Origin: Photobacterium arenosum
GTDB taxonomy: Bacteria; Pseudomonadota; Gammaproteobacteria; Enterobacterales; Vibrionaceae
Assembly: GCF_014841115.1 (NCBI RefSeq)
Contig: NZ_JACYTP010000005.1
Span: 1-64,000, forward strand
Direction: 5' to 3'
DNA length: 64,000 bases
In this document: positions 33,803 to 44,880 of the stretch, piece after piece
Layout of the letters: the number at the start of each line of letters is the position of its first letter
Numbering within the stretch: the first letter of the stretch is position 1
Notes under the pieces: model-generated
The model's database searches: none
Seen by the model: only the letters and a program-made list of their open reading frames with translations
Told to the model about the DNA's origin: nothing
Made by a program: the position numbers and the translations under genes

Positions 33803-33831
33803 AAGATAAAAGGTTTACTGGCTATTGTAAA
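33803..33831 (-). promoter_or_regulatory. Promoter of alaS
   Basis: The minus strand has TTTACA (33826-33831), a 17-bp spacer and TATCTT (33803-33808); start near 33796. The roughly 100-nt leader contains a 7-bp inverted repeat GCAACTG / CAGTTGC (33736-33754). Confidence 0.6.
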
Positions 33832-33883
33832 ACAACGCGGGTTTGACGGGAAATGTTCTGTTAACACAATGGCAGAATCAGCC

Positions 33884-34345
33884 TCAGTATTCATCTTCAA
33901 CCGCTAAGGCATACCGAATCTGGTCGAAATTAAAACCTCTTGATTGCATAAAACGTAACCGGCGTGCTTTTTCTTTCGGTGTGTCCATTTGAGTGTCACC
34001 AAACTTGCGCTGTGCCACCGCTCTGGCCTGTTCGAACCAATCCACTTCGGCATCTTCCAGTGCTTGCTTGATACACAAGTCATGCACCCCTTTCATTTTC
34101 ATTTCCTGTTTGATACGCAACATGCCCCAGCCTTTTGATACCCCGTTACGCACTGCCATGGCCGCGTAACGGGCATCATCCAGCCAGTTGTAATCCTGGC
34201 AATAGGCAACAGCATCACTGACCTCCTGCTCGCTGTAGCCGCGCTGCTTGAGCTTCTGTTGCAACTCACGCTGGGCATGGTCACGCCGTGACAGATACCC
34301 CACAGCTGCTTCTTTGGCCGAGATTTTGGGCGCTTGCCTTCTCAC
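33884..34345 (-). CDS. recX: RecA regulatory protein RecX
   Basis: 153-aa all-helical modulator that caps RecA filaments and limits their extension. Family features: YLSRRDHAQRELQQKLKQRGY, DDARYAAMAVRNGVSKGWG, ARRLRFMQSRGFNFDQIRYAL. The start GTG 34345 follows a strong GGGGAGG ribosome binding site at ideal distance; the open frame from 34378 (TTG) lacks one. It is placed 190 bp after recA, with a terminator-like hairpin between, so it is expressed by read-through as in E. coli. Confidence 0.93.
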   Translation of the reverse strand: MRRQAPKISAKEAAVGYLSRRDHAQRELQQKLKQRGYSEQEVSDAVAYCQDYNWLDDARYAAMAVRNGVSKGWGMLRIKQEMKMKGVHDLCIKQALEDAEVDWFEQARAVAQRKFGDTQMDTPKEKARRLRFMQSRGFNFDQIRYALAVEDEY

Positions 34346-34430
34346 CTTTACACCTCCCCGATTTACATTACCAAGCAAGATAGATTGCTGATTGATACCG
34401 ATCTCTCTGAATACTTCGGTAGCTCAACCG

Positions 34431-34484
34431 TCAATACAAAACGGGCACTGGCATGGGTGGTTTCACCTCTGCACAGCGCCCGTT
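34431..34484 (-). terminator. Terminator between recA and recX
   Basis: Eleven-bp stem AACGGGCGCTG / CAGTGCCCGTT with a large loop that itself can fold (GGTG / CACC), then TTGTATTG on the minus strand. The T-run is imperfect, consistent with partial read-through into recX. Confidence 0.65.
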
Positions 34485-34531
34485 AAAGAATAACTGCTTC
34501 GGCTATCCAGCCGTGACATCATTCGTCGTGA

Positions 34532-35596
34532 TTAAAAAGCTTCATCCTGAGCATCGACTTTATCTGTCTCTGCACTGGCCAGCTCAGCATCGGCTTCTGA
34601 AACAGTGGCAGGGTTCAGCAGCAACTCACGCAGCTTCTTATCAAGCTCTTCAGCAATTTCTGGATGCTCACCAAGGTACTTACAAACATTCGCCTTACCC
34701 TGACCAATCTTGTCGCCTTTATAGCTATACCAGGCGCCTGCTTTGTCTACTAGTTTATTCTTCACACCAAGGTCAACCAGCTCGCCTAAACGGTTGAAGC
34801 CCTGACCATAAAGTATTTGGGTTTCCGCTTGCTTAAACGGTGCTGCAATCTTGTTCTTGACCACTTTAATGCGGGTTTCGTTACCCACCACTTCATCGCC
34901 TTCTTTGATAGCGCCGGTACGGCGGATATCCAGACGAACAGAAGCATAAAATTTCAGTGCGTTACCGCCGGTGGTTGTTTCCGGGTTACCGAACATCACA
35001 CCGATCTTCATACGGATCTGGTTGATGAAGATACACATACAGTTAGACTGTTTCAGGTTACCCGTCAGCTTACGCATGGCCTGAGACAGCATACGTGCCT
35101 GCAAGCCCATGTGCGAATCACCCATTTCGCCTTCAATTTCGGCTTTTGGTGTCAGGGCAGCAACTGAGTCGACCACTATCATGTCTACTGCACCGGAACG
35201 GGCCAGTGCATCACAGATTTCCAGCGCCTGCTCGCCGGTATCCGGCTGTGACACCAACAGCTGATCAATATCCACACCCAGCTTCTTGGCATAAATAGGA
35301 TCCAGCGCGTGCTCAGCATCAATAAATGCACAGGTTTTACCCTTGCGCTGTGCGGCGGCAATAGTTTCCAGTGTCAGAGTCGTTTTACCTGATGACTCCG
35401 GACCATAAATTTCTACGATACGACCCATTGGCAGACCGCCGGCACCCAGTGCAATATCCAGAGACAGTGAACCGGTTGAGATGGTCTCAATGTCCATCGT
35501 ACGGTTATCACCCAGCTTCATAATGGAGCCTTTACCGAACTGCTTTTCGATCTGACCCAGGGCAGCGGCAAGAGCCTTCTGTTTGTTGTCGTCCAT
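34532..35596 (-). CDS. recA: Recombinase RecA
   Basis: Strand-exchange ATPase and co-protease for LexA cleavage, the core of homologous recombination and SOS. 354 aa. P-loop GPESSGKT at 65-72, DNA-binding loops ([40 protein letters not shown]) and the acidic C-terminal tail are present. The start [13 protein letters not shown] at 35596 matches Vibrio RecA; the frame opens 12 bp earlier. A LexA box overlaps its promoter. Confidence 0.98.
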   Translation of the reverse strand: MDDNKQKALAAALGQIEKQFGKGSIMKLGDNRTMDIETISTGSLSLDIALGAGGLPMGRIVEIYGPESSGKTTLTLETIAAAQRKGKTCAFIDAEHALDPIYAKKLGVDIDQLLVSQPDTGEQALEICDALARSGAVDMIVVDSVAALTPKAEIEGEMGDSHMGLQARMLSQAMRKLTGNLKQSNCMCIFINQIRMKIGVMFGNPETTTGGNALKFYASVRLDIRRTGAIKEGDEVVGNETRIKVVKNKIAAPFKQAETQILYGQGFNRLGELVDLGVKNKLVDKAGAWYSYKGDKIGQGKANVCKYLGEHPEIAEELDKKLRELLLNPATVSEADAELASAETDKVDAQDEAF

Positions 35597-35640
35597 TCGA
35601 CTCTCCAACGGATGCTAATTCAATATTCAAATTACTGGTT

Positions 35641-35668
35641 AGTATACTGTCTATTCATACAGTGTCTA
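35641..35668 (-). promoter_or_regulatory. recA promoter with LexA (SOS) box
   Basis: The minus strand has TAGACA (35663-35668), a 16-bp spacer and TATACT (35641-35646). The spacer holds a LexA box CTGT-N8-ACAG (35647-35662; extended TACTGT/ACAGTG), so LexA binding would block RNA polymerase. The predicted start is near 35634. Confidence 0.85.
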
Positions 35669-35724
35669 GCACTGTATGGCATTTTTTTCCTGACCAGCTA
35701 CCGGGCCGGGCAAGAGTGTGATCT

Positions 35725-36213
35725 TCACTGCAGAGTATTCAGGCGCTCCAGTAAGCCTTGCAATGCGCGCTCGACCGCCTGCGCACGTACCGCCTGCCGG
35801 TCTCCGCTAAAATGACAGGTTTCGGCAACAAGCCAGCCTGTGGTATCCGCCCAGGCAAAACAGACAGTGCCGACCGGTTTATCCGGCGTGCCGCCATCAG
35901 GCCCGGCAATACCGCTGATAGCCACGCTGATAGAGGCCAGAGAATGTGCCAGCGCACCTTTCGCCATCTCCTGCACCACAGGCTCACTCACCGCGCCGTA
36001 CTGAGTCAGAGTTTCAGGTTTAACGCCCAGCATCTCCTGCTTAGCTTCATTACTATAGGTAATAAATGCTCGGTCGAACCAGGCAGAACTGCCCGCAATA
36101 TCCGTGATAGCAGCAGAGACACCGCCACCGGTACAGGATTCTGCTGTAGTGGCGAGCCATTGTTGGATTTTCAGTGCCTGACCAAGCTGCGCTGACATAG
36201 ATGTCGTCACCAT
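35725..36213 (-). CDS. pncC: Nicotinamide-nucleotide amidase PncC (CinA C-terminal domain)
   Basis: 162-aa enzyme that deamidates NMN to nicotinate mononucleotide in the pyridine nucleotide cycle. Family signature TTAESCTGGGVSAAITDIAGSSAWFDRAFITYSNEAKQEMLGV, VSEPVVQEMA and ISGIAGPDGGTPDKPVGTVCFAW. The start at 36213 (MVTTSMSAQL) has GGAGGAAAG upstream. Only the CinA C-terminal domain is present, as in the E. coli gene. Adjacent to recA as in E. coli, and divergent from mutS. Confidence 0.93.
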   Translation of the reverse strand: MVTTSMSAQLGQALKIQQWLATTAESCTGGGVSAAITDIAGSSAWFDRAFITYSNEAKQEMLGVKPETLTQYGAVSEPVVQEMAKGALAHSLASISVAISGIAGPDGGTPDKPVGTVCFAWADTTGWLVAETCHFSGDRQAVRAQAVERALQGLLERLNTLQ

Positions 36214-36375
36214 CGGCTTTCCTCCGTACACAGTCAATGCCGACACCTTACTAGGATGGTATGGGCGCTTCAAGCATTAGTCGCGACATGAAATTGCGCT
36301 TCCCCCCTTTGCCACTATTACGCTTTCACGTATCCTAGACAGCCTGATTTTTCTCGGTTTGATGCGGGCAACAGC

Positions 36376-38946
36376 GTGACAATAAAAGGTTTAGAAACAC
36401 ACACCCCCATGATGCAGCAATATTTGAGGCTTAAAGCTGAAAACCCTGATGTGCTGATGTTTTACCGCATGGGGGATTTCTATGAACTCTTCTTTGATGA
36501 TGCCAAGCAAGCTTCTCAACTGCTGGATATTTCGCTCACCAAGCGAGGTTCAAGCAACGGTCAGCCCATTCCTATGGCTGGCGTGCCTTATCATGCTGTT
36601 GAAGGTTATCTCGCCAAGCTGGTTCAGTTAGGTGTTTCCGTCGCGATATGCGAGCAGATTGGCGATCCTGCCACCAGCAAGGGACCGGTTGAACGCCAGG
36701 TTGTGCGTATTGTCACACCCGGTACCGTCAGCGATGAAGCGCTGCTTCAGGAGAGACGCGATAACCTGATTGCGGCGATTTTCTGTCAGAATGGCCGCTT
36801 CGGCTATGCAACATTGGATATCACCTCCGGCCGTTTCATGCTGATTGAGCCCGATACCGAAGAAGCCATGCAAGCCGAGTTGCAGCGTACCAGTCCGGTC
36901 GAGCTGCTGTATCCGGAAGATTTTCCTTTACCTGGCCTTTTCAGCCATATGAAAGGGGCACGCCGACGCCCGGTGTGGGAGTTTGATCTGGACACTGCTC
37001 GCCAGCAGCTGACGCTGCAATTCGGCACCCGGGATCTGGTGGGGTTTGGCGTTGAAAACGATGAGTTCGGCCTGTGTGCGGCCGGCTGCCTGCTGCAATA
37101 TGTGAAAGATACTCAACGCACCGCGCTACCTCACATTCGTGCCATCACCCGGGATACCCAGGAGCAATCGGTGATTCTGGACGCCGCTACCCGCCGTAAT
37201 CTGGAACTGACCCAGAACCTGGCCGGCGGGACAGAGAATACGCTGGCTTCCGTGCTGGATCATACTGCCACTCCCATGGGCAGCCGTCTGCTCAAACGCT
37301 GGCTGCATCAGCCCGTCAGAAACCGTCAGCAGCTGAATCTGCGCCTGGATGCCATCGGCAACCTGAAAGACAGCGGCATGTTCGCCGAGCTGGCCGGCGT
37401 GCTGCGTCACATGGGCGATCTGGAAAGGATTCTGGCCCGACTGGCATTGCGCTCGGCCCGGCCACGGGATCTTGCCCGCATGCGTACGGCACTGCAGCAC
37501 CTGCCCGCACTGGCTGAGCTGCTGGCCGAGTTAAACAGCGAATCACTGCGCCAGCTGGCTGAACAAAGCCAGCCAATGGACGAGATTTGCAGCCTGCTGG
37601 AACACGCTATCATTGAAAACCCGCCTGTCATTATCCGTGACGGGGGCGTGCTGGCACCTGGCTACAATGCCGAACTGGACGAATGGCGTGATCTGGCCGA
37701 TGGTGCCACCAAATTTCTGGCTGAACTGGAAGAGCGCGAGCGTGAGCGCCATGACATCGACAGCCTGAAAGTCGGTTTTAATCAGGTGCATGGCTTTTAT
37801 ATTCAGATCAGTCGCGGTCAGAGCCACAAAGTACCGAGCCATTATGTTCGCCGTCAGACGCTGAAAAATGCAGAACGATACATTATCCCTGAGCTGAAAG
37901 AGCACGAAGATAAAGTGCTTAACTCCAAGTCCAAAGCGCTGGCACTGGAAAAACAACTCTGGGAAGCTCTTTTTGACAGCCTGTTGCCGCATCTGGCTCA
38001 GTTGCAGCAGACTGCAGCCGCGCTGTCGGAACTGGATGTACTGGCCAATCTGGCTGAGCGTGCAGATACCCTGAATTACTGCCGCCCGGCACTGAGCGAT
38101 AAACCCGGCCTGGATATCAATGCTGGCCGACATCCGGTGGTCGAGCAGGTGCTGGATGCACCTTTCATTGCTAACCCGATCTCGTTACACCAAGATCGCC
38201 GCATGCTGATCATCACAGGTCCGAACATGGGCGGTAAATCCACCTATATGCGTCAGACTGCGCTGATCGCTCTGATGGCACATGTTGGTTCTTACGTACC
38301 GGCAGATTCCGCCACTATTGGGCCTTTGGATCGCATTTTCACCCGGATCGGTGCCTCTGACGATCTGGCCTCAGGCCGATCCACCTTCATGGTGGAAATG
38401 ACGGAAACCGCCAATATTCTTCATAACGCCACGGAAAACAGCCTGGTACTGATGGATGAAATCGGCCGTGGCACCAGCACCTATGACGGACTTTCTCTCG
38501 CTTGGGCCAGTGCCGAATGGCTGGCTGAAAAAATCGCAGCCATGACGCTGTTTGCCACCCACTATTTCGAACTGACAGAATTACCGTCACTGATACCCGG
38601 GCTGGCCAATGTTCATCTGGATGCCATTGAGCACGGTGATGAAATTGCCTTTATGCACGCCGTGCAGGAAGGAGCTGCCAGCAAGTCTTTCGGTCTGGCG
38701 GTTGCCAGCCTGGCGGGTGTCCCTAAATCAGTGATTAAGCGAGCCAAGCAGAAGCTGCAGCAACTGGAGACCACGGGCCACCAGCACGCCATGGACCAGC
38801 CACAGGCGCAGCGCGCAGACAACCAGCAACTCTCGCTGATCCCTGAGCCCAGCGAAGTAGAAGAAGCGCTGGCGCGCCTGAATCCGGATGAGCTGACACC
38901 ACGGCAAGCCCTGGATGAGCTGTACCGTTTAAAAGCGTTGCTGTAA
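36376..38946 (+). CDS. mutS: DNA mismatch repair protein MutS
   Basis: Mismatch-recognition ATPase, 856 aa (E. coli 853). Mismatch-reading Phe-x-Glu motif at 35-37 (FYE within [11 protein letters not shown]), core/clamp/lever domains, P-loop GPNMGGKS at 615-622, Walker B with Asp694-Glu695 ([14 protein letters not shown]), the signature [14 protein letters not shown], and the C-terminal [19 protein letters not shown], which serves tetramer formation. Start codon is GTG 36376, the best match to the E. coli N-terminus ([12 protein letters not shown] follows at residue 9); a clear SD is lacking. It converges with rpoS. Confidence 0.97.
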   Translation: MTIKGLETHTPMMQQYLRLKAENPDVLMFYRMGDFYELFFDDAKQASQLLDISLTKRGSSNGQPIPMAGVPYHAVEGYLAKLVQLGVSVAICEQIGDPATSKGPVERQVVRIVTPGTVSDEALLQERRDNLIAAIFCQNGRFGYATLDITSGRFMLIEPDTEEAMQAELQRTSPVELLYPEDFPLPGLFSHMKGARRRPVWEFDLDTARQQLTLQFGTRDLVGFGVENDEFGLCAAGCLLQYVKDTQRTALPHIRAITRDTQEQSVILDAATRRNLELTQNLAGGTENTLASVLDHTATPMGSRLLKRWLHQPVRNRQQLNLRLDAIGNLKDSGMFAELAGVLRHMGDLERILARLALRSARPRDLARMRTALQHLPALAELLAELNSESLRQLAEQSQPMDEICSLLEHAIIENPPVIIRDGGVLAPGYNAELDEWRDLADGATKFLAELEERERERHDIDSLKVGFNQVHGFYIQISRGQSHKVPSHYVRRQTLKNAERYIIPELKEHEDKVLNSKSKALALEKQLWEALFDSLLPHLAQLQQTAAALSELDVLANLAERADTLNYCRPALSDKPGLDINAGRHPVVEQVLDAPFIANPISLHQDRRMLIITGPNMGGKSTYMRQTALIALMAHVGSYVPADSATIGPLDRIFTRIGASDDLASGRSTFMVEMTETANILHNATENSLVLMDEIGRGTSTYDGLSLAWASAEWLAEKIAAMTLFATHYFELTELPSLIPGLANVHLDAIEHGDEIAFMHAVQEGAASKSFGLAVASLAGVPKSVIKRAKQKLQQLETTGHQHAMDQPQAQRADNQQLSLIPEPSEVEEALARLNPDELTPRQALDELYRLKALL

Positions 38947-38976
38947 CGGGTTACAGGTAACGGATCAGGCACGATC

Positions 38977-39006
38977 AAGAAAGGACGCCGAAGCGTCCTT
39001 TCTTTT
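38977..39006 (+). terminator. Intrinsic terminator after mutS
   Basis: Twelve-bp perfect stem AAGAAAGGACGC / GCGTCCTTTCTT closed by the stable tetraloop CGAA, with a short T-run. The pyrimidine-rich stretch after it (39005-39060) holds no gene. Confidence 0.85.
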
Positions 39007-39090
39007 ACCTTTTTATCTTGTTTCTTATTTCTTGTTTGTTCTTGTTGCTTCTTTCGTTGTGTCAGCATGCACTTAAGAAGTGCACTTGCC

Positions 39091-40098
39091 TCAAATTTCC
39101 TGGTTGAACAGGGATTCAATATTCAGGCCCTGATGTGTCAGCATGTCACGCAGGCGGCGCAGGCCTTCGACCTGGATCTGACGTACACGCTCTCGGGTCA
39201 GGCCAATCTCACGGCCGACATCTTCAAGGGTGGAGGCTTCATAGCCCAGCAGACCAAAACGTCGGGCCAGCACTTCACGCTGTTTGGGGTTCAGTTCCTG
39301 CAGCCAAGTGACAATAGAGGTTTTCATATCGTCATCTTGCGTGGAGGTTTCCGGGCCGCCACAACGTTCATCCGGGATGATATCCAGCAGGGCTTTTTCG
39401 GTATCACCGCCAATTGGGTTATCGACCGAGCCGACACGCTCATTCAGACGCAGCATGCGGTTCACATCATCCACCGACTTATCCAGCTGCAGGGCAATAT
39501 CTTCCGCTGTGGGTTCATGATCCAGCTTCTGAGCCAGCTCACGAGCCGTACGCAGATAGACATTCAGCTCTTTCACCACATGAATCGGTAAGCGGATGGT
39601 CCGGGTCTGGTTCATGATAGCCCGTTCAATGGTCTGACGGATCCACCAGGTTGCATAGGTAGAGAAACGGAAACCGCGCTCAGGGTCGAATTTTTCCACT
39701 GCGCGGATCAGGCCCAGGTTGCCCTCTTCAACAAGATCCAGCAGGGCAAGACCACGGTTACTGTAACGACGGGAGATCTTCACCACTAAACGCAGGTTAC
39801 TTTCGATCATGCGCTTACGGGCGACTTCATCACCCCGCAGCGCGCGGCGGGCATAGAGAACTTCTTCTTCGGCGGTTAAAAGTGGGGAAAAGCCGATTTC
39901 ACCGAGATAAAGCTGAGTGGCATCCAGTGCTTTCTGAGTGACACTGTAGGACGAGATATCCAAATCTTCGTCGGCGTCATCAACCTCTGAGTCTGCTTTT
40001 GCTGAAACATCGGCTTCCTGTTCTTCAACATCGAGCTCCATCTCATCTTCAAACTCTTCATAGTTTTCGATATCAGTAGCTGCATTACTTCTGCTCAT
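39091..40098 (-). CDS. rpoS: RNA polymerase sigma factor RpoS
   Basis: General stress and stationary-phase sigma factor, 335 aa. Acidic N-terminus (about 1-50), region 1.2 ([21 protein letters not shown]), region 2 ([29 protein letters not shown]...[37 protein letters not shown]), region 3 and region 4 with the helix-turn-helix [40 protein letters not shown] ribosome binding site precedes the ATG. It lies downstream of nlpD; in relatives its main promoter sits inside nlpD. Confidence 0.98.
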   Translation of the reverse strand: MSRSNAATDIENYEEFEDEMELDVEEQEADVSAKADSEVDDADEDLDISSYSVTQKALDATQLYLGEIGFSPLLTAEEEVLYARRALRGDEVARKRMIESNLRLVVKISRRYSNRGLALLDLVEEGNLGLIRAVEKFDPERGFRFSTYATWWIRQTIERAIMNQTRTIRLPIHVVKELNVYLRTARELAQKLDHEPTAEDIALQLDKSVDDVNRMLRLNERVGSVDNPIGGDTEKALLDIIPDERCGGPETSTQDDDMKTSIVTWLQELNPKQREVLARRFGLLGYEASTLEDVGREIGLTRERVRQIQVEGLRRLRDMLTHQGLNIESLFNQEI

Positions 40099-40152
40099 AG
40101 CGCCTCCCAGATAGCGTTTTGCAAATCCGGTTCACCACGCCCGAGCAGTCTG

Positions 40153-41214
40153 TCAGTTTGGCAGGTACTTGAGCGGATTCACTGACTTGCCTTTATAACG
40201 GATCTCAAAGTGCAGTCGGACATTGTTCGTTCCCGAGCTGCCCATCAAAGCAATTTTTTGCCCTGCGGTTACCGTATCTTGCTCTCTGACGAGTACTCTG
40301 TCGTTATGTGCATATGCACTTAAGTAGTCGTCATTGTGCTTTATAATGACAAGGTTGCCATAGCCCCGTAATGCATTGCCGGCATACACCACTTTCCCTG
40401 CAGCTGTTGCGTTGACGTCCTGGCCTCTCTGGCCTGCAATATCAATGCCTTTGTTACCATTATCGCTGCTGGAAAAGCGGGAAACGACTCTTCCCTTCGC
40501 CGGCCATATCCAGGTATCAACCTTGTCAGCGACAGGTGCAGGCGACTTGCCTGCCTTGTCACTTGTGCCAACCTTACTTGTAACAACTTTGTTACTTTTT
40601 GAGTCTTGAGAGTACTCTTTTGTGGGAGCGCGATCAACATCTTTATTGACGCTTTTTTGCACGGTTTTTGCAGGTCTTGTAGCCGGATTAGCTTTAGTCT
40701 GAGGCGGTGTTTTAGCCGGTTTACTCGGGGGTGTTGATTTTACTGGTGGTTTAGCAACCGCCACAGCAGTTGTAGCTGCCGCCGTACCTGAAGCGGCGGC
40801 AGCTGTCGCAACTGGACCGACCACAACTACAGGTTGGTAAGGCACAGCTTCCCGCTTGGGTGACACTGGCGGTTTTTTATTGATAGATGGCGCAGGCTTA
40901 GCTGCCACTTTCTGGCCAAACTGAGGGGCTACGTATTTGGACTTCCACAGAAACAATTTCTGGCCGGGATATATCGTATAAGGGGGCGTCAGCTGATTAA
41001 GTGCAATCAAGTCGTTGACATCACGACCTGAAAGGTAAGAGATAAAATAAAGGGTGTCACCTTTTTGCACTTCATAGTAACTGCCCCGGTAGCTACCAGG
41101 CCGGGTGTTATCATAGTTCGCGCCATCAGGCGGATAAGTGGCACAGGCCGACAGCAACAAACAGGCTGCCAGTACCATCGGGAGTTTGTGCTTTTTTCCG
41201 CTAAAACCTTTCAT
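40153..41214 (-). CDS. nlpD: Murein hydrolase activator lipoprotein NlpD
   Basis: Outer-membrane lipoprotein that activates the amidase AmiC for daughter-cell separation. Signal peptide with lipobox LLSAC (Cys24); LysM domain (about 47-92, YEVQKGDTLYFISYLSGRDVNDLIALNQL); a low-complexity Ala/Pro/Thr/Lys linker (about 125-225); and a C-terminal LytM/M23 domain. Its first zinc motif is NKGID instead of HxGxD while HFE is kept, so it is catalytically degenerate, as expected of an activator. 353 aa (E. coli 379). Order surE-pcm-nlpD-rpoS is conserved. Confidence 0.95.
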   Translation of the reverse strand: MKGFSGKKHKLPMVLAACLLLSACATYPPDGANYDNTRPGSYRGSYYEVQKGDTLYFISYLSGRDVNDLIALNQLTPPYTIYPGQKLFLWKSKYVAPQFGQKVAAKPAPSINKKPPVSPKREAVPYQPVVVVGPVATAAAASGTAAATTAVAVAKPPVKSTPPSKPAKTPPQTKANPATRPAKTVQKSVNKDVDRAPTKEYSQDSKSNKVVTSKVGTSDKAGKSPAPVADKVDTWIWPAKGRVVSRFSSSDNGNKGIDIAGQRGQDVNATAAGKVVYAGNALRGYGNLVIIKHNDDYLSAYAHNDRVLVREQDTVTAGQKIALMGSSGTNNVRLHFEIRYKGKSVNPLKYLPN

Positions 41215-41217
41215 GCG

Positions 41218-41847
41218 CTACGCCAGCTCCCCTGCCACCAGAGGCACAAATCGGACCGGCGCAATTTCATCTGTCACATAGTGACCATCCAGTAAGCGGA
41301 TGCGTTTCAGCATCTGGTGCTGCTCACCGACAGGGATCACCAGGCGCCCCCCTTCAGACAGCTGCTCGAGCAACGCCGGCGGGACGACCTCCGCGGCAGC
41401 GGTCACTATGATGGCATCGAATGGCCCTTTACTTGACCATCCCTGCCAGCCATCACCATGCTTGGTCGAGATATTATGTAAGTCCAGCTGTTTGAAACGG
41501 CGCTTGGCCTGCCACTGCAAAGCCTTAATGCGTTCAACCGAGTAAACATGCTCCACCATACGAGACAGAATCGCGGTCTGATAGCCAGAGCCGGTACCAA
41601 TCTCCAGCACTCGGGTGCCGGGTTGCAAGGCAAGCAACTCTGTCATTCTGGCCACAATATAAGGCTGTGAAATGGTCTGCCCACGCCCGATGGGCAGGGC
41701 ATTATTCTCGTAAGCCTTGTGCGACAAGGCTTCATCAATAAAATGCTCACGGGGAACCGTATCCATTACCCGCAATACCCTACGGTCTGCTATCCCCTGC
41801 TGAGACAAATATTCCATCAGGCTATGGCGTTGTTCCGCATAGCGCAT
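41218..41847 (-). CDS. pcm: Protein-L-isoaspartate O-methyltransferase
   Basis: Uses SAM to methylate isoaspartyl residues, starting repair of aged proteins. About 209 aa (E. coli 208). SAM site [19 protein letters not shown]; substrate segment [41 protein letters not shown] 41847 lies just after the surE stop; an in-frame ATG at 41877 inside surE is less likely. Four bp separate it from nlpD. Confidence 0.95.
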   Translation of the reverse strand: MRYAEQRHSLMEYLSQQGIADRRVLRVMDTVPREHFIDEALSHKAYENNALPIGRGQTISQPYIVARMTELLALQPGTRVLEIGTGSGYQTAILSRMVEHVYSVERIKALQWQAKRRFKQLDLHNISTKHGDGWQGWSSKGPFDAIIVTAAAEVVPPALLEQLSEGGRLVIPVGEQHQMLKRIRLLDGHYVTDEIAPVRFVPLVAGELA

Positions 41848-41849
41848 TA

Positions 41850-42599
41850 TCAGTTGCTCTCCACTTGTTTCATCCACTGTGCCAAGTCGTCCAGCGCATC
41901 GTGTGCTGTCAGATCAACCTGAAGCGGTGTAATTGATACTTGCTTGTGTTCTATCGCATAAAAGTCTGTACCTGGCCCGGCATCCTGGCAACTCCCGGGG
42001 GGACCAAGCCAGTATATCGTTTTGCCGCGGGGATCAACGTCCCTGACCATTTTTTCCGCACGGTGACGGGCACCCAGGCGTGTCACCTGCCATTCGCCCA
42101 GTTCAGACAAAGGCACATCCGGCACATTGATATTGAGAATTTTATTTCTCGGCAGAGGCTGGGCCATCAAACGCCCCACCACTTCTTTGACAACCTGAGC
42201 GGCCGTAGCAAAATGTTCACGACCGACTAAAGACACAGCAATGGCCGGTACGCCGAGAAAATGCCCTTCCGTCGCGGCAGCCACTGTGCCTGAATACAAC
42301 ACATCATCACCCAGGTTGGCGCCGTGATTAATCCCGGCCACCACAATATCCGGTTTATCGGTCAGCCACTCGTTCAGCGCGAAGTGTACACAGTCTGTTG
42401 GTGTCCCTTCCACCGACATACGCCTGATACCTTCTTCACGAACACGCAAAGGAGTTTCCAGTGTCAGTGAATTAGAGGCGCCGCTGCGATTACGATCCGG
42501 CGCCACCACATACACCTCACCCAGCTCTTTGAGGGTATCGGCCAGTGTATTGATTCCTTCAGCAAAGATGCCGTCATCATTACTGATCAAAATTCGCAT
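41850..42599 (-). CDS. surE: 5'/3'-nucleotidase SurE
   Basis: Metal-dependent survival-protein phosphatase acting on nucleoside monophosphates and short polyphosphate. 249 aa starting [16 protein letters not shown]; the NDDG motif and later [11 protein letters not shown] and [21 protein letters not shown] form the metal site. The start at 42599 has AAGGA 8 bp upstream and overlaps the truD end by 20 bp; the open frame extends to 42629. Confidence 0.96.
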   Translation of the reverse strand: MRILISNDDGIFAEGINTLADTLKELGEVYVVAPDRNRSGASNSLTLETPLRVREEGIRRMSVEGTPTDCVHFALNEWLTDKPDIVVAGINHGANLGDDVLYSGTVAAATEGHFLGVPAIAVSLVGREHFATAAQVVKEVVGRLMAQPLPRNKILNINVPDVPLSELGEWQVTRLGARHRAEKMVRDVDPRGKTIYWLGPPGSCQDAGPGTDFYAIEHKQVSITPLQVDLTAHDALDDLAQWMKQVESN

Positions 42600-43644
42600 A
42601 TCTGCCATCCTTCTGCTCAGGCTCATCAATCAGTTCTCTTAATACTGCCGTGGCGAAACATCCCGCAGGCAAGGAGAACTGCACTTCCAGCTGATCAGCA
42701 TGCAGTTGCCAGTGCATGTCCGCCGGACGCAGCATCAGGGGACGACGTTCGTGTCGCATCCTGTTATCGCGGATCAGTTTCAGCAGCAATGGCTCCTGCT
42801 CAATCACCGCCATTTCAAAAGCCGCCACCTCACCCTGGCTGGGCAGCGCATTGTCGCCGGTCACAGGCGCAGTAATCAGCCATTCACCCGCCGCCACCTG
42901 TGCCTGCCATTCAGGCGTGATTTGCTCAACCAGCTGCCAGTCTTCTCTGCCCTGCTGCTGAACACAGTCGCCCGCTAACAAGGTACCTGCCTTGCCGTCG
43001 GCAATACGCTGGGACAACACCAGATTAAACAACCAGGAGCGGGCAGCTGACAGGTAGAAGCTGCGCTTACTCTTGTCGCGGACACGAAATTCATCGTTCC
43101 CCCAGGCTCTGGCTTTGACCACGTTATTACCGTCATGGCCAAAACGTTGCGCACCAAAGTAATTCGGCACGCCCTGCTGTTGAATCTTCTTCAGCCGCGC
43201 GTCGAGATCCTGAGGGTTATCCAGCTCGCTCAGACGCAACTCAAAATGGTTGCCGGCCAGATCGCCGGGACGCAGTTTTTTGTCGTGACGATCGGTCGCC
43301 AGCACTTCGACGCCTGGATGCTCGGCGACAAATGACGTCAAATCCGGGTCTGGTTTACCCGGCAGATGCACACTCAGCCACTGCTCGGTCACCGCGTGCC
43401 TGTCTTTCAGGCCAGCCCAGCTGACATCGCGGGATTTCACTCCGCACGCTTTCGCCAGCTCGTTGACAACATATTTGGTGTTCTCGCCGGTTTTACGGAT
43501 CTTCACCATGAAATGCTCACCACTGCCGGTGAAGTCAAAACCCAGTTGCTCTTTGACGATAAAATCTTCCGGGCGAACTTTGCTTCGTCCCTGGCAGACA
43601 GGCTTACCATTCAGCCAGTTCAGGCTGTCCATATCAATTGTCAT
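42580..43644 (-). CDS. truD: tRNA pseudouridine(13) synthase TruD
   Basis: Converts U13 of tRNA-Glu to pseudouridine. 354 aa (E. coli 349). The family motif [15 protein letters not shown] carries the catalytic Asp81; further motifs [17 protein letters not shown] and [15 protein letters not shown] belong to the TruD insertion and core. ATG 43644 has GGAAAG upstream. It overlaps surE, indicating an operon ispD-ispF-truD-surE-pcm-nlpD. Confidence 0.96.
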   Translation of the reverse strand: MTIDMDSLNWLNGKPVCQGRSKVRPEDFIVKEQLGFDFTGSGEHFMVKIRKTGENTKYVVNELAKACGVKSRDVSWAGLKDRHAVTEQWLSVHLPGKPDPDLTSFVAEHPGVEVLATDRHDKKLRPGDLAGNHFELRLSELDNPQDLDARLKKIQQQGVPNYFGAQRFGHDGNNVVKARAWGNDEFRVRDKSKRSFYLSAARSWLFNLVLSQRIADGKAGTLLAGDCVQQQGREDWQLVEQITPEWQAQVAAGEWLITAPVTGDNALPSQGEVAAFEMAVIEQEPLLLKLIRDNRMRHERRPLMLRPADMHWQLHADQLEVQFSLPAGCFATAVLRELIDEPEQKDGRYANFDQ

Positions 43645-43674
43645 ATTCTTTCCGTTATACAGGAAGGGGCGGCG

Positions 43675-44148
43675 TCAGAGCGAGCGCAGCAAAACGACCG
43701 CTTCGCAGGCTATGCCTTCTTTGCGGCCCGTAAAACCCAAACGTTCAGTCGTTGTGGCCTTTACATTAATATTATCGACCGTGGTGTCGAGATCGTCGGC
43801 AATGGTTTGGCACATTTGTTCAATATAAGGCGCCATTTTCGGTGCCTGCGCAATAATTGTGACATCCAGATTGCCCAGGCGGTAGCCTTTCGCTTTAACC
43901 TTGGCGTACACATCACGCAGCAGCACGCGGCTGTCTGCCCCCGCCCACTCCGCATCGGTATCAGGGAAATGACGGCCGATATCGCCGGCACCTATCGCGC
44001 CCAGCAGCGCATCACACACAGCATGCAGAGCGACATCACCATCGGAGTGAGCAATCAGACCCTGTTCATAAGGCACTGCTACCCCGCCGATGATCACCGG
44101 GCCATCACCGCCAAACTTGTGTACGTCAAAACCGTGTCCAATTCGCAT
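43675..44148 (-). CDS. ispF: 2-C-methyl-D-erythritol 2,4-cyclodiphosphate synthase
   Basis: MEP-pathway enzyme that cyclises CDP-ME 2-phosphate. 157 aa, with zinc ligands Asp8, His10 (GFDVHKFGG) and His42 ([16 protein letters not shown]), and the C-terminal [27 protein letters not shown]. Its ATG shares one base with the ispD stop (TAATG-type junction), so the two are translationally coupled. Confidence 0.97.
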   Translation of the reverse strand: MRIGHGFDVHKFGGDGPVIIGGVAVPYEQGLIAHSDGDVALHAVCDALLGAIGAGDIGRHFPDTDAEWAGADSRVLLRDVYAKVKAKGYRLGNLDVTIIAQAPKMAPYIEQMCQTIADDLDTTVDNINVKATTTERLGFTGRKEGIACEAVVLLRSL

Positions 44149-44843
44149 TATGCCTGCTCCTTTTGTCGTTGCTGCAGGTAAAATTCAGCCAGTGCCAGAT
44201 CTTCAGGCTGAGTGACTTTCAGGTTATCAGCCCGACCGGGCACCAGCCGCGGCGAAAAGCCGCAATATTCCAGCGCCGATGCTTCGTCTGTGAGCACAGC
44301 CCCTTCCGCCAGCGATTTGACCATGGCATCTCTGAGCTGTCTGACCCGAAACATCTGGGGGGTCAATGCATGCCAGAGGTCGGTGCGATCCACTGTTGCC
44401 GCAATAGTTTGCCGGCCGTTACCACGTTTCATGGTATCGCGCACCGGTGCGGCCAGAATGGCGCCAAAGGCATGCTGCTGTGCCTGTTCAATCAGACGGG
44501 ACAAATCATCCTGATGCAGGCAGGGACGGGCAGCATCGTGCACCAGTACCCAATCATTATCCGCCAGTGTGGCCAGGCCGGAAAACACTGAATCGGCACG
44601 TTCACTACCGCCTGATACCACGACGACATCCGGACGACGGGCCAGAGACAAATGATTAAAATAAGGATCGCCGTCACTGATCGCAATCACTACCCGGCTA
44701 ATAGCGGGGTGTTGTAACAAGCTGTCCACCGTATGTTCCAGTATCGTTTTGCCTGCGATAACCAGATACTGCTTCGGCCTGTCGGCCTGCATACGGCTGC
44801 CGACACCTGCAGCAGGCACTACCGCCGTTAAGGTTTGAGTCAT
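44148..44843 (-). CDS. ispD: 2-C-methyl-D-erythritol 4-phosphate cytidylyltransferase
   Basis: MEP-pathway enzyme that forms CDP-ME from MEP and CTP. 231 aa; nucleotide-binding signature [20 protein letters not shown] at the N-terminus, [16 protein letters not shown] in the middle, and [11 protein letters not shown] near the C-terminus. Order ftsB-ispD-ispF-truD is the E. coli order. Confidence 0.97.
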   Translation of the reverse strand: MTQTLTAVVPAAGVGSRMQADRPKQYLVIAGKTILEHTVDSLLQHPAISRVVIAISDGDPYFNHLSLARRPDVVVVSGGSERADSVFSGLATLADNDWVLVHDAARPCLHQDDLSRLIEQAQQHAFGAILAAPVRDTMKRGNGRQTIAATVDRTDLWHALTPQMFRVRQLRDAMVKSLAEGAVLTDEASALEYCGFSPRLVPGRADNLKVTQPEDLALAEFYLQQRQKEQA

Positions 44844-44880
44844 GATGGGTTTACTGCCAAGTTAACGCTGAGTGGCCATC

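Noticed and set aside
40738-40920. Low-complexity Ala/Pro/Thr/Lys stretch in nlpD, considered as a repeat or frameshift
   Set aside because: A periplasmic linker of this composition is normal for NlpD; the frame is open and the domains on both sides are intact.
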